Positions 15,351 to 23,968 of a DNA stretch of 64,000 bases are shown piece after piece; within the stretch, counting starts at the first letter, position 1; each line of letters begins with the position of its first letter. The stretch comes from Treponema sp. Its GTDB lineage: Bacteria > Spirochaetota > Spirochaetia > Treponematales > Treponemataceae. The stretch lies in contig JAFZLA010000010.1 in NCBI GenBank assembly GCA_017551705.1, positions 88,346 through 152,345 on the forward strand, given 5' to 3'. Made by a program: the position numbers and the translations under genes. Below the pieces are notes generated by a model that saw only the letters and a program-made list of their open reading frames with translations, made no database searches and was not told the origin of the DNA.

Positions 15351-18233
15351 ATGAAAAGCTTGATTAAATTTTCAACAACGCGGCCAATTTCGGCCCTAAT
15401 GTATTTTTGCCTGGTTCTTCTGTTGGGAGCGGTCGCGCCTTTTATGCTGAACGTTGACCTGCTACCGCAAGCAAAGGAAAGGTTCATAATCGTAAGTACA
15501 AATTATCAGGGCGCCCGCGCAAAAGAAGTCCGCCGCTTGGTTACAATTCCGCTTGAAGAAAACCTGGCGAGCCTTAAGGGAATCAAAAAAATCGAGTCGC
15601 TTTCGAGAGACGGACTTAGCGTAATTAAAATTGAATTGAAGTGGAACGTCGACTGCGACCTTGCCCTGCTGGAGACAAAGGCGCTTTTGGACGCTGCGGC
15701 GGACTTTTTGCCCCAAGACTGCCCAAAACCTGCGGCGCAAAAAGCCCCCGAAAGCGACGACAAGGCGATAAAAATCCTTGTGATTCCAAAAAAACAAGAC
15801 ATAGTTCAAGTCAGCGCCTTTGTAAAACAAGAATTACTGCGAAGGGCTTTGGCCTTGGAAGAAAGCGGCGGCGCAAAATGCCTTGGCCTTGTGGAGCCCC
15901 AAATCAAAATTGTGGTGGACTCAAACCTTTCGTCCTATTACGGCCTTTCGCTGGAACAAATCGCGCAAGAGTTGAGCCTGTCAAACTTTGACTATCCCGC
16001 CGGAAGCGTTGAGGACGGCGAGAACGACATTTTGCTTAAAACCGAGGGTACATTTAAAAACTTTGACGACATTTTGGAGACGAATCTAAAGACAAACGAA
16101 GGGCCTCTAAAGCTAAAGCATTTGGCCGGCGCAAAAAAGGCGCAAAAAGACTTTGACTCATTTTGCCTTTACAACGGACAAAGATGCGGAGCCCTTTTGG
16201 TCTTTTGCAAAAATGGCCAAAGCCCCCTAAAGCTTTCAAAAAAAATAAAGGCCCTGCTGGAAGAAATCAAAAGCGAAAATCCAAATTATGACTTTGTAAT
16301 AGAAAACGACAGCTCAAAAGAAATCAGGCGGACGATAAAAAGCCTTGCGGCCAACGCCCTTGTGGGAACGGCGATCGCAGTCTTGCTGCTATTTTTATTT
16401 TTTAAGTCTGCAAGAATTTCACTTGCGGTCGGAGCGGTCATTCCGCTAAGCCTTTTGTTTTCGTGCCTTGTTCTTTTGGCATTTAACAGAAGCCTTAACA
16501 TAATTTCGATTTCGGGAATGACGATTTGTCTTGGAATGGTTGTTGACAACAGCATTGTGGCCTTGCAAGGAGCGATTGGCCGCAAAGCCGACAAAGACTA
16601 TCCAAAGGCGCTGCAAGAAGCCTTTTTGCAAGCCAGGCTTTCAAACACCGCGTCCACGCTGACAAGCGCCATAGTCTTTGTTTCCTTGTTTTTTATCGGA
16701 GGAATCATCGGAGAGCTGTTTTTAGACTTGGCCATAAGCGTCATGTCTGGCCTGATGTTTTCGCTCATTTATTCGTTTGGAGTGTTGCCCGCAATTTGCG
16801 CGCTTTTTCTTAAGGAGGAATTGCAAAAGGCCAAGACGATGAATTTTGCTTGGCTAGAAAAGCATAGGGAGCGGATTCTAAAAAAGACGAACAAAATTCG
16901 ATTACTCTGCCCCGCCCTGGCGCTTGGCTTTACGCTTGCAGGCTTTATGATTTTGCTTCCGATAAAAAAAGAATTCCAGCCCAAAATGCGGGAATCCTTT
17001 TTTTGCCAAAAAATAATTTTTCCAACAGGAACGGACATAAAGCTTATGCAAAGCAAGACAAAGGCGCTTTGCTTTAGAATCCAAGAAATGCAAGGCGTCC
17101 AAAGCGTCTTTGCGCAAGGCGGCTATGAAAAAGACGACCTTAACTTTTTGGCAAACGCAGAAAACAAAAAGGAATGCGTCGTCCTAAAGATAAAGACTGG
17201 CAAAATAAAAAAATGCAAAAAAGCCGTCAAAGAATTTCTTGACAATTTTGGCTTGGACAACTGCTTGCAAGAAAGCAAAGACTTGATTTCGGAACGGCTT
17301 GAAATTTCGAACAACTTTTTGTTTTGCGCAGGCGAAGAAGGCGACCAAGAAAGCCTTTTGGACGAATGCGAAAGAACTTTTGGAAGAGATTTTTTTCCGC
17401 ACGAAATGTCGGAGCAAAAAATATTCAAGGAAAACCAAAAGTTCATGGAAAAAGTAAAAATCACTCCATACCAACTGGCGGAAACCTTGCGCAAGGCCTT
17501 TGACGGAGCGGCCGCTTCGGGCTACTTTGAAAACGGCAGGGAAATCCCGATGACCGTTCAATTTAAAGAAAAAGAATGCTCTTCGCAAGACAAGCTGGAC
17601 AGACTAAAAATAATTTTAGGAACAACGCCTTTGGAACTGTCGGCCTTGGGCGAATGGAAAACAAAAAAAGAGGAAGCCGCGCTTTTTAGGCTGGACGGAA
17701 AGGATTCAAAAATCATAAGCGCAAAGACAGCCGCGGCCGCGCCAAAAGATATAAAAAAGCGCCTAGTTTCTATCCAAGAGCAAGGCCTCAAGTCCTTGTT
17801 TTTAAACGGAACATTTTTGCTCTTGCTTGTCTTGGCGCTTTTGTATTGCGTCCTTGGAGCGCAAACAGAATCGACTGGAATGCCGCTTTATTATTTGACG
17901 GCGCTTCCTCCAAGCTTTTTTGGAGCCGCCGCCTCTCTTTTTATTTTTGGCTCGTCGCTCAACATAAACTCGATAATAGCCTTTATGCTCTTGTTTGGAA
18001 CGGCGGTCAACAATTCAATCATCTTGCATGAAAGCGGCGGAAAAAACCTTTCGTCGGTTTTGATTACCTCCGCCACATCAATCGCGTCCTTGCTGCCCTT
18101 TGCCTTTGACCCTCTTGGAATAAATCCGCAAAGTTCCCTGTCGCTTGCGGTGGCGGGAGGACTAGCGTTTTCGACGGCGGCGGTTTTGATAATGGTTCCA
18201 AACATTTTGCATTGGAGAAAAAATGATTTTTAA
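15351..18233 (+). CDS. RND family inner-membrane transporter, pump 1
   Basis: A 960-residue AcrB-type protein, somewhat shorter than the usual 1020-1050. It has a first membrane helix (about residues 15-33), a periplasmic porter domain, helices 2-6 (about 325-485), helix 7, a second porter domain and C-terminal helices (about 805-955). The helix-4 proton-relay motif is GMVVDNSIV (D399, N400 where AcrB has two Asp). The helix-10 position of AcrB Lys940 is Asn (AVNNSII). Both substitutions are common in other RND subfamilies, so the pump is not obviously dead. It would drive proton-coupled export through the adaptor and TolC-like duct. Its stop overlaps the start of pump 2 by 11 bp, suggesting a heteromeric pair. 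Confidence 0.88.
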   Translation: MKSLIKFSTTRPISALMYFCLVLLLGAVAPFMLNVDLLPQAKERFIIVSTNYQGARAKEVRRLVTIPLEENLASLKGIKKIESLSRDGLSVIKIELKWNVDCDLALLETKALLDAAADFLPQDCPKPAAQKAPESDDKAIKILVIPKKQDIVQVSAFVKQELLRRALALEESGGAKCLGLVEPQIKIVVDSNLSSYYGLSLEQIAQELSLSNFDYPAGSVEDGENDILLKTEGTFKNFDDILETNLKTNEGPLKLKHLAGAKKAQKDFDSFCLYNGQRCGALLVFCKNGQSPLKLSKKIKALLEEIKSENPNYDFVIENDSSKEIRRTIKSLAANALVGTAIAVLLLFLFFKSARISLAVGAVIPLSLLFSCLVLLAFNRSLNIISISGMTICLGMVVDNSIVALQGAIGRKADKDYPKALQEAFLQARLSNTASTLTSAIVFVSLFFIGGIIGELFLDLAISVMSGLMFSLIYSFGVLPAICALFLKEELQKAKTMNFAWLEKHRERILKKTNKIRLLCPALALGFTLAGFMILLPIKKEFQPKMRESFFCQKIIFPTGTDIKLMQSKTKALCFRIQEMQGVQSVFAQGGYEKDDLNFLANAENKKECVVLKIKTGKIKKCKKAVKEFLDNFGLDNCLQESKDLISERLEISNNFLFCAGEEGDQESLLDECERTFGRDFFPHEMSEQKIFKENQKFMEKVKITPYQLAETLRKAFDGAAASGYFENGREIPMTVQFKEKECSSQDKLDRLKIILGTTPLELSALGEWKTKKEEAALFRLDGKDSKIISAKTAAAAPKDIKKRLVSIQEQGLKSLFLNGTFLLLLVLALLYCVLGAQTESTGMPLYYLTALPPSFFGAAASLFIFGSSLNINSIIAFMLLFGTAVNNSIILHESGGKNLSSVLITSATSIASLLPFAFDPLGINPQSSLSLAVAGGLAFSTAAVLIMVPNILHWRKNDF

Positions 18234-21033
18234 AAGCAAAATTAAGGCAAGCTTTACGTTGCTTTGCCTGACTTTTTTGTCGATTTATTCCCTAAAAAAC
18301 CTTCGCTTGACAAAAGCCGCCGCAAGCGAATATGAAAACTACGCGGTGGAATTTGAATGGTTTGGCATGGACGCGGAAAAAATCGAAAAGCTTGTGGCCA
18401 TTCCCTTTGAAGAAAAAATTTCAAAACTGCCGGACCTTGTTTCCGCCAGCTCCACATGCGAACATTCTAAATGCGTGGCAAGTCTTGTCTTTGAAAAAGG
18501 CAAAAGGCCATCTTACGCAGCAGTCTCCAACTTGGCCGACGAACTAAAAAGAAGCCTTGGACAAGACGCGCAAAATCCAAAAATCTACGCGCTTAGCCAA
18601 GAATCAAAATACGTTTTTTGCGCGGCCTTTGACAAAACGCTTTTTTCTTACGAAGAGCTTAGGGCGCGGCTTTTGCCAAAGCTAAAGGCAATTCCCGGCG
18701 CAAGCCAGGCTCTCTTGAGCGGAGGCCAGGCTAAAGAGATTCACCTTTTGTTTGACGACAAATTTATCGACCGCGAAGGCCTCTTTCCTTGGGAATTGGC
18801 GGGAAACGTCCAACAAGGCCAGGCGCGGGCCCTGTGCAAAAAAACTGCCCCATACCAATCGCAATTTAACAGCTTGGAAGACATCAAAGCAAATCCGCAA
18901 GTCAAAAAATCCTGCAAGGCGGAAGAAGGCCATCAAAAAAAAGAAAGCCTTGTCCGTGTCAACGGAAAGGAATGCCTGCTTTTGAGCCTAAAAAGCGCGG
19001 AAGAAAACCAAAACATCGCAATTTCAAAAAGGGCCCGCGCGCTTATACGCAAGACCCTAAAAGGCCGCGAGGGCTGGAATGTAGTTTACGACAACGGAGC
19101 GGAACAAGAAAAGGCGTTAAAAAAGATTTTGGCCGCCTTTTTTGAAACCCTCGCGGCCTTGGCTGCGGCGGTTTGGCTTGTCTTTAGGTCCATAAAAAAG
19201 ACGGCCGTCGCCCTAGCCTTTACAAGCCTGGACACGCTTTTTACAGCGGCCGCTTTTTCGGCGCTGGGAATTCCGCTTGATTCGGCGACGATATGCGGGC
19301 TTACGATTTCGTTGGGCCTTATGTGCGACGCGGCCCTATACGTCCTTGACGACTGCGAAACCTCCGCTCCGGCCCTTGTCGTATGCTCGTTGACAAGCGT
19401 CGCGGCCATATTGCCGCTATTGTCGTTGAACGCGATTGTTCCCGGCGTAAAGGCTTTGGGAACGGCTTGCGCTCTGGCCATAGGGATTTCTTGCGCGATG
19501 GCCTTAATCTTTTTGCCGGCCTTTGTTCCAAAGCAAAAAATGCCAGAAAAGGAACTAAAATTCGCAAAAGTCTTTCTTAACTTGTATGATTTTTTGAACA
19601 ACAAAGATAAAAAGATTGTGAAGTTGTCTAATTTTTTATACATAATTCCGGCAGTTTTGTTTGTTTTTTTGCCTAAAAACCTTAAGCCCGCGGATTCCGA
19701 GCCTGTAATATGCGCGCAAATCGAGTTCAATCCCGAAAAACGCTTTGACATCGTGGACAAAAAAATACTGCCTTTTTTGGAGCGCATTCAAAAAATCAAG
19801 GGGATAAAATTTGTCCAAAGCGAAGCCAAGCGGGGCCGCGCCGAGCTGCAAATTGTCTTGGACGGCTCGGGGCGCAAAAACAAAGTCGCGCGCCTTTTGC
19901 AAGAAGCATGGAAAGAAGACGAAGGCTTTTTGTACGTTCCCCTCTCGCCACCTAAAAGAAAAATTGTCCAAACAATGCAAGTGGCGGTTTTGGGAGACGA
20001 CGCGACCCTTTGCAAAAAAATCGCAAGCGACGCGGCCGGGATTTTGCAGGAGGAAGGATTTTTTGCAAGGAACAAGGGGCAAGTCGTCCTAAACTTTAAG
20101 GAAGACGAGACTGTGTTTTTGGCAAAGCCGAACAAGGAATTCTTAAAGAAGAACGGCCTTAGCGTTCAAGACTTGGCCCATTTTTTGCGCTGGAACATTT
20201 TTGGACCTGTCGCCGCAAAAGTTTGGGCTGGCGGAAGGCAAAAGGACATCCGCTTGGGGAACGAGTTTTTGGCCTTCGAAGCGGCCGCGTCGTTTGAGGG
20301 CGTGAAAGGCCTTGTGGTTAAAAAGATTCCAGTCTCAGCGCTGTGCGGCTTTGAAAAAGCCAAAAGACCTTCAAAAGTTTTTAGAAAGGACCTTAAACGG
20401 GCGGCCTACTTTACGCTTGAAGTCCAAACAAAAAATTCCGGCAAGGCCTTTAGGCGCGCAAAAAGTTCGCTCAAAAAGCTCAACTTGCCCGAAGGATATT
20501 ATTTTAGCTTTCCAAAAGAATACGAGTCGATGGCGCAAAACTACGCCAAAGTTTTTTTGGCCTTTGCGCTGGGAGCGGCTTCGATATTCTTTTTGGTGGC
20601 CGCCCAAAGCCAAAGCGCAAGCCAAGCGCTTTGCGTCCTTGCGACGATTCCCCTTTCGCTTTTACTTCCCTTGCTTTTGCGGGCCATAACGCTGGCTCCG
20701 CTGACTTTGGGAGACGCGGTTGGAATGGTTTTTATTTCGGGCCTATGCGTAAACAACGCGCTTTACATTTTGGGGGAATATAAAAATTGCCAAGACAAAA
20801 AACGCGGCGCTGTCTTGGCCGCAAAGAGGCTTTCCAAGAGCGTATTGTCGTCTTCGATCACGACGCTTGTGGCTGCCGTTCCTGTAATGATTTGCGCCGA
20901 AGGAAGCTTTTCGGCCGACTTGGCCTTTTTTATGTTCTTTGGAACGCTGGCCTCCGTGGCGGCGGCGATGCTTGTTTTTCCCGTTCTCTTGGAATATAGC
21001 GTCCAAAGGACGCGGTTAAACCGCTCGAAATAG
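18223..21033 (+). CDS. RND family inner-membrane transporter, pump 2
   Basis: A 936-residue RND protein, more diverged than pump 1. Its helix-4 motif is GLMCDAALYV: the first Asp is kept (about residue 368), the second position is Ala. The helix-10 segment LCVNNALYILGEY again has Asn for AcrB Lys940. The first porter subdomain (about residues 35-280) is compact. The gene overlaps pump 1 by 11 bp, so the two are translated together and may assemble as a mixed trimer, as in MdtBC-type systems (inference). The last 11 codons (SVQRTRLNRSK) and the stop are encoded by repeat copy B, which has replaced or extended the original C terminus. Confidence 0.85.
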   Translation: MIFKSKIKASFTLLCLTFLSIYSLKNLRLTKAAASEYENYAVEFEWFGMDAEKIEKLVAIPFEEKISKLPDLVSASSTCEHSKCVASLVFEKGKRPSYAAVSNLADELKRSLGQDAQNPKIYALSQESKYVFCAAFDKTLFSYEELRARLLPKLKAIPGASQALLSGGQAKEIHLLFDDKFIDREGLFPWELAGNVQQGQARALCKKTAPYQSQFNSLEDIKANPQVKKSCKAEEGHQKKESLVRVNGKECLLLSLKSAEENQNIAISKRARALIRKTLKGREGWNVVYDNGAEQEKALKKILAAFFETLAALAAAVWLVFRSIKKTAVALAFTSLDTLFTAAAFSALGIPLDSATICGLTISLGLMCDAALYVLDDCETSAPALVVCSLTSVAAILPLLSLNAIVPGVKALGTACALAIGISCAMALIFLPAFVPKQKMPEKELKFAKVFLNLYDFLNNKDKKIVKLSNFLYIIPAVLFVFLPKNLKPADSEPVICAQIEFNPEKRFDIVDKKILPFLERIQKIKGIKFVQSEAKRGRAELQIVLDGSGRKNKVARLLQEAWKEDEGFLYVPLSPPKRKIVQTMQVAVLGDDATLCKKIASDAAGILQEEGFFARNKGQVVLNFKEDETVFLAKPNKEFLKKNGLSVQDLAHFLRWNIFGPVAAKVWAGGRQKDIRLGNEFLAFEAAASFEGVKGLVVKKIPVSALCGFEKAKRPSKVFRKDLKRAAYFTLEVQTKNSGKAFRRAKSSLKKLNLPEGYYFSFPKEYESMAQNYAKVFLAFALGAASIFFLVAAQSQSASQALCVLATIPLSLLLPLLLRAITLAPLTLGDAVGMVFISGLCVNNALYILGEYKNCQDKKRGAVLAAKRLSKSVLSSSITTLVAAVPVMICAEGSFSADLAFFMFFGTLASVAAAMLVFPVLLEYSVQRTRLNRSK

Positions 21034-21066
21034 CATTTAATGTTCTGCCTGCAAAAACACGAGCGG
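20998..21066 (+). repeat. 69-bp dispersed element, copy B
   Basis: Begins AGCGTCC and ends CACGAGCGG. It has an N-terminal mini-hairpin (GCGTC...GACGC) and a second pairing (CCGCTCG at 21021-21027 with CGAGCGG at 21060-21066) across 32 nt. It starts inside the pump 2 gene, encodes that gene's last 11 residues and stop, and is followed by the uraA terminator. Confidence 0.85.
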
Positions 21067-21097
21067 AAAAAAAAATGCCCCGCCAAAAGACGGGGCA
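21067..21097 (-). terminator. Rho-independent terminator of uraA
   Basis: On the minus strand a stem TGCCCCG/CGGGGCA (21076-21082 with 21091-21097) is followed by nine T residues (complement of A-tract 21067-21075). Confidence 0.85.
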
Positions 21098-21106
21098 ACG
21101 TCAAAG

Positions 21107-21129
21107 ATTGCCCGGTCAAGCCGGGCAAT
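21107..21129. terminator. Second intergenic hairpin between convergent pump and uraA genes
   Basis: A perfect 9-bp stem ATTGCCCGG/CCGGGCAAT with a TCAAG loop. No T-run follows on either strand, so it may only reinforce the neighbouring terminator or protect 3' ends. It may be one copy of a common bacterial intergenic hairpin. Confidence 0.5.
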
Positions 21130-21143
21130 GACATAGCGAAAAA

Positions 21144-22454
21144 TTAGTTTTCGCTAGCGGCGTTTTTGGGAATTATCAAGTTAAGGACAATGCCGACCAC
21201 AGTGGCCAAAGCGACTCCGCCAAGGGAGAACTTGAAGCTTCCGACCATGAACTGCAAGACGCCGCCGCCGATTCCGATGACCATGATGACCGAAGAAATC
21301 GTGAGGTTGCGTTTTTGCTGGTAGTCAACGCCGGCGTCGACCAAAGTTCTAAGACCGCTGGAAGCGATGAGTCCGTAAAGCAAAGTGCAGATTCCGCCCA
21401 AAACCGGAGTCGGAATCGTCTGGATTATAGCGCCAAACTTTTGACAGAACGAAAGCAAGACCGCGATTACGGCCGCTCCGCCGATTACCCAAACTGAGTA
21501 AACTTTGGTGATTGCCATGACGCCGATGTTTTCGCCGTAAGTTGTGTTCGGCGGACCTCCCCACAAAGCGGCCCAAGCGGTGGCCACGCCGTCTCCGAGC
21601 AAGGTGCGGTGAAGTCCCGGATCCTTGTAAAAGTCGCGGCCTACAACTTTGCTGGTTGTGAGCGTATCGCCCATGTGCTCGCAAATTGTGGAGATTGAAA
21701 CGATGACGAACGTCAAAATGGCCACAAGATTGAACTTGGGAGCCTGCCAAAAGGCCTGGCCGGCAGCGTCGTACTGCAAGAAAGGAAGCGCGAACCATTT
21801 GGCGTTCTGGACTGAGCTAAAGTCAATCAAATGATAGGCAGGGAAAAAGCAGCCCATGATCAAGGTGAACAAGTAGCCGCCAATCAAGCCAATCAAAATC
21901 GAAAGGGTGTTGAAAAAGCCTTTAAGGAAAATCGTGGCAAAAACTGAGATGGCCAAAGTCACGGCGGCGATGCTGAGGGCCACCAATGAGTATTCGTTGT
22001 TCAAGTAGAAGGCTTCGCTTACGGCTGTGGGAGCCAGCGACATTCCGATTACGATGATTACCGAGCCGATGACGACAGGCGGAAGGGCCGCGTCGATCCA
22101 GCTCTTTCCGGCAAAGCGGATGATAAGGGCGACAATCGCGTAGAAAATGCCGGCGAAAATCGCTCCGCCCATCGCGTAAGGAACGCCAAATTCCTTGCCA
22201 ATCGCTATCAAGGCCGGAATAAAGGCGAACGAAGAGCCTAAAAAAGCCGGAACTTTGGCGCCTGTAATCAAAATATACAGAAGCGTTCCAGTTCCGGCCG
22301 TAAACAAGGCGGTCGATGTGCTCAATCCAGTTAGGATTGGAACCAAAATTGTAGCTCCAAACATCGCGAACACGTGCTGGAAGCTTAGCGGAATCCATTT
22401 TGCAAGCGGCGGCTTGTCGCCTGGCATCAGGACGTTTGAATTGCTTTCTGCCAT
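21144..22454 (-). CDS. uraA: Uracil permease (NCS2 family)
   Basis: This 436-residue membrane protein imports uracil by proton symport. The NCS2 landmarks are present: an N-terminal FQHVFAMFGATILVP motif, a Glu in STICEHMGD (uracil/proton site, about residue 244), a second Glu in GGPPNTTYGENIG (about 295) and a C-terminal helix-rich gate domain. GGPP-TTYGEN is characteristic of the uracil rather than the xanthine branch. A minus-strand TATGAT (22484-22479) and AAGGAG ribosome binding site lie upstream, giving an ordinary leader of about 20 nt. It is a single-gene unit closed by the terminator at 21067-21097. Confidence 0.93.
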   Translation of the reverse strand: MAESNSNVLMPGDKPPLAKWIPLSFQHVFAMFGATILVPILTGLSTSTALFTAGTGTLLYILITGAKVPAFLGSSFAFIPALIAIGKEFGVPYAMGGAIFAGIFYAIVALIIRFAGKSWIDAALPPVVIGSVIIVIGMSLAPTAVSEAFYLNNEYSLVALSIAAVTLAISVFATIFLKGFFNTLSILIGLIGGYLFTLIMGCFFPAYHLIDFSSVQNAKWFALPFLQYDAAGQAFWQAPKFNLVAILTFVIVSISTICEHMGDTLTTSKVVGRDFYKDPGLHRTLLGDGVATAWAALWGGPPNTTYGENIGVMAITKVYSVWVIGGAAVIAVLLSFCQKFGAIIQTIPTPVLGGICTLLYGLIASSGLRTLVDAGVDYQQKRNLTISSVIMVIGIGGGVLQFMVGSFKFSLGGVALATVVGIVLNLIIPKNAASEN

Positions 22455-22485
22455 AAAAACTCCTTTTAGTTAAATTAAATCATAC

Positions 22486-22514
22486 TACCATAAAAAAGCA
22501 AAATATGCTAGTAT
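22486..22514 (+). promoter_or_regulatory. Candidate promoter of the D,D-carboxypeptidase gene, predicted leaderless
   Basis: TACCAT (22486-22491), 17-nt spacer, TAGTAT (22509-22514), then 8 nt to the ATG at 22523. The -35 is poor, but the same TACCAT-17-TAGNAT layout recurs before the thiamine pyrophosphokinase gene (45415-45443). Confidence 0.4.
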
Positions 22515-22522
22515 TTGGGAAT

Positions 22523-23929
22523 ATGGGAACGCAAAAAAAACGGGAAATTAAGAACGCGGCGGCCTTTTTGCCGCTTTTTTTGGCCATAAGCTTTGTTGTT
22601 TTCTTGCTTTCGCGGTCGTCGATGATCGACAAGGCCGCAAAAAACGCTCCAGAGCTGAGCCAAGAACAAGAAAGCCTCTTTTACGCAAAACTGGACGCCG
22701 CAGTCCCAGAAAGGCGGGCAATTTTGCGGCCCCTGCCCTACAAGGCGCCCAAGGCCGATTTTGAGCTTAACGCCGAGTCGGCCATTTTGCTTGACGAGGC
22801 CACAGGCTTTGTCCTTTACGAAAAGAACGCCGACCAAGTGATTCCGCCCGCCTCGATGACAAAACTTTTTTTGATTGAATGCGCGCTTGAAAAAGTTCGC
22901 GAGGGAAAAGCCAGCCTTTCCGACATAATTCCCTTGGGGCCCGAGTCGTGGGCCTCCAACGCTCCGCCCAGAAGCTCCTTGATGTTTTTAGGAAAGGGCC
23001 AAATCGTCACGCTGGAGGAACTTTTGACAGGCCTCAGCGTAGCCAGCGGGAACGACGCGGCGGCGGCAATAGCAAGCGCCCTTTTTGGAACGATGGACGA
23101 ATTTTTAAAGGACGCCAATAATTTGGTCCTGGGCTTGGGCCTGCAAAAAACGGTCATAGCCGAGCCCTCGGGCTATTCTGAAAAAAACATGACCACGCCG
23201 CGAGAAATGGCGAGCTTTTGCCGCCTTTACATAAAGCGCTTTCCCGACGCCATAAAAAAGTTCCATTCGATGAAAACATTCACTTATCCCAAGGAACAGA
23301 ATTTGCCGCCCGAGCAAAGGGGCCGCGCACCGCAAAATTTTTCGAACGGAATCCCCGACGAAATTTGGACGCCCTTTGAATTTGAGAACACAAACAAGCT
23401 GGTTGGCGTCTTGCCAGGCTGCGACGGAATCAAGACCGGATACATCGACGAAAGCGGCTACAACTTGGCGCTTACCACAAAGCGCGGCGGCCAGCGCTTT
23501 ATCTCGGTGACCATGCGCGGAAGCGGAAAGAGCCGCGCAGAAGGAGACGCAAACCGTTTTGCCGACGGAACAAAATTGCAGGAATGGGCGCATAAGAATT
23601 TTCAAACCTACGACGCGGCCGCCTTCGCGCAAACCGAATTCATTGTTCCCCTTTACGGCTCGCAAAAAACTTTTGCCCGCTTGCTTGCTAGCGACAAAGG
23701 CGGCCTTTGCGTTCCCAAGGACGCAAAAATTGTAGTAAAAACAAAGGCGCCCAAATACTTGTTTGGCAAAATCGATTTTGGCGCGGCGTACGGCTCGCTT
23801 GAGATTTATGACGGCGAACGGCTGTTACAAGAAATTCCTCTTGTCGCAGTTGAAAGCGCCGCCGCGGCCAACCAATTTATCCAGCGCTGCGACGAAATTA
23901 TTTTAAGGTTGAAGGGAGAACGCAAATAA
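22523..23929 (+). CDS. Serine-type D-Ala-D-Ala carboxypeptidase (PBP5 family, S11)
   Basis: The 468-residue enzyme trims D-alanine from peptidoglycan stem peptides. Catalytic motifs are S111-M-T-K114 (PPASMTKLF), SGND (SxN, about residue 173) and KTG (GIKTGYIDESGYNL, about 305). An N-terminal membrane helix (about residues 15-35) precedes a linker. The C-terminal region (about 365-460) is the beta-rich PBP5_C-like stalk. The frame is also open from an ATG at 22505, but that ATG overlaps the predicted -10 box, so 22523 is preferred. It sits alone between uraA (divergent) and the pseudouridine synthase genes (convergent). Confidence 0.9.
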   Translation: MGTQKKREIKNAAAFLPLFLAISFVVFLLSRSSMIDKAAKNAPELSQEQESLFYAKLDAAVPERRAILRPLPYKAPKADFELNAESAILLDEATGFVLYEKNADQVIPPASMTKLFLIECALEKVREGKASLSDIIPLGPESWASNAPPRSSLMFLGKGQIVTLEELLTGLSVASGNDAAAAIASALFGTMDEFLKDANNLVLGLGLQKTVIAEPSGYSEKNMTTPREMASFCRLYIKRFPDAIKKFHSMKTFTYPKEQNLPPEQRGRAPQNFSNGIPDEIWTPFEFENTNKLVGVLPGCDGIKTGYIDESGYNLALTTKRGGQRFISVTMRGSGKSRAEGDANRFADGTKLQEWAHKNFQTYDAAAFAQTEFIVPLYGSQKTFARLLASDKGGLCVPKDAKIVVKTKAPKYLFGKIDFGAAYGSLEIYDGERLLQEIPLVAVESAAAANQFIQRCDEIILRLKGERK

Positions 23930-23968
23930 GCTACAAAAAAAAGTCGCAAGCCAAAGAAGCACGGCGTT

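Noticed and set aside
19086..19787. 233-codon minus-strand open frame
   Set aside because: Antisense to pump 2; no family resemblance.
15351..21033. Loss of the AcrB Lys940 residue as proof of dead pumps
   Set aside because: Asn at this place (VNNA/VNNS) is common in other functional RND subfamilies, so it is not evidence of inactivity.
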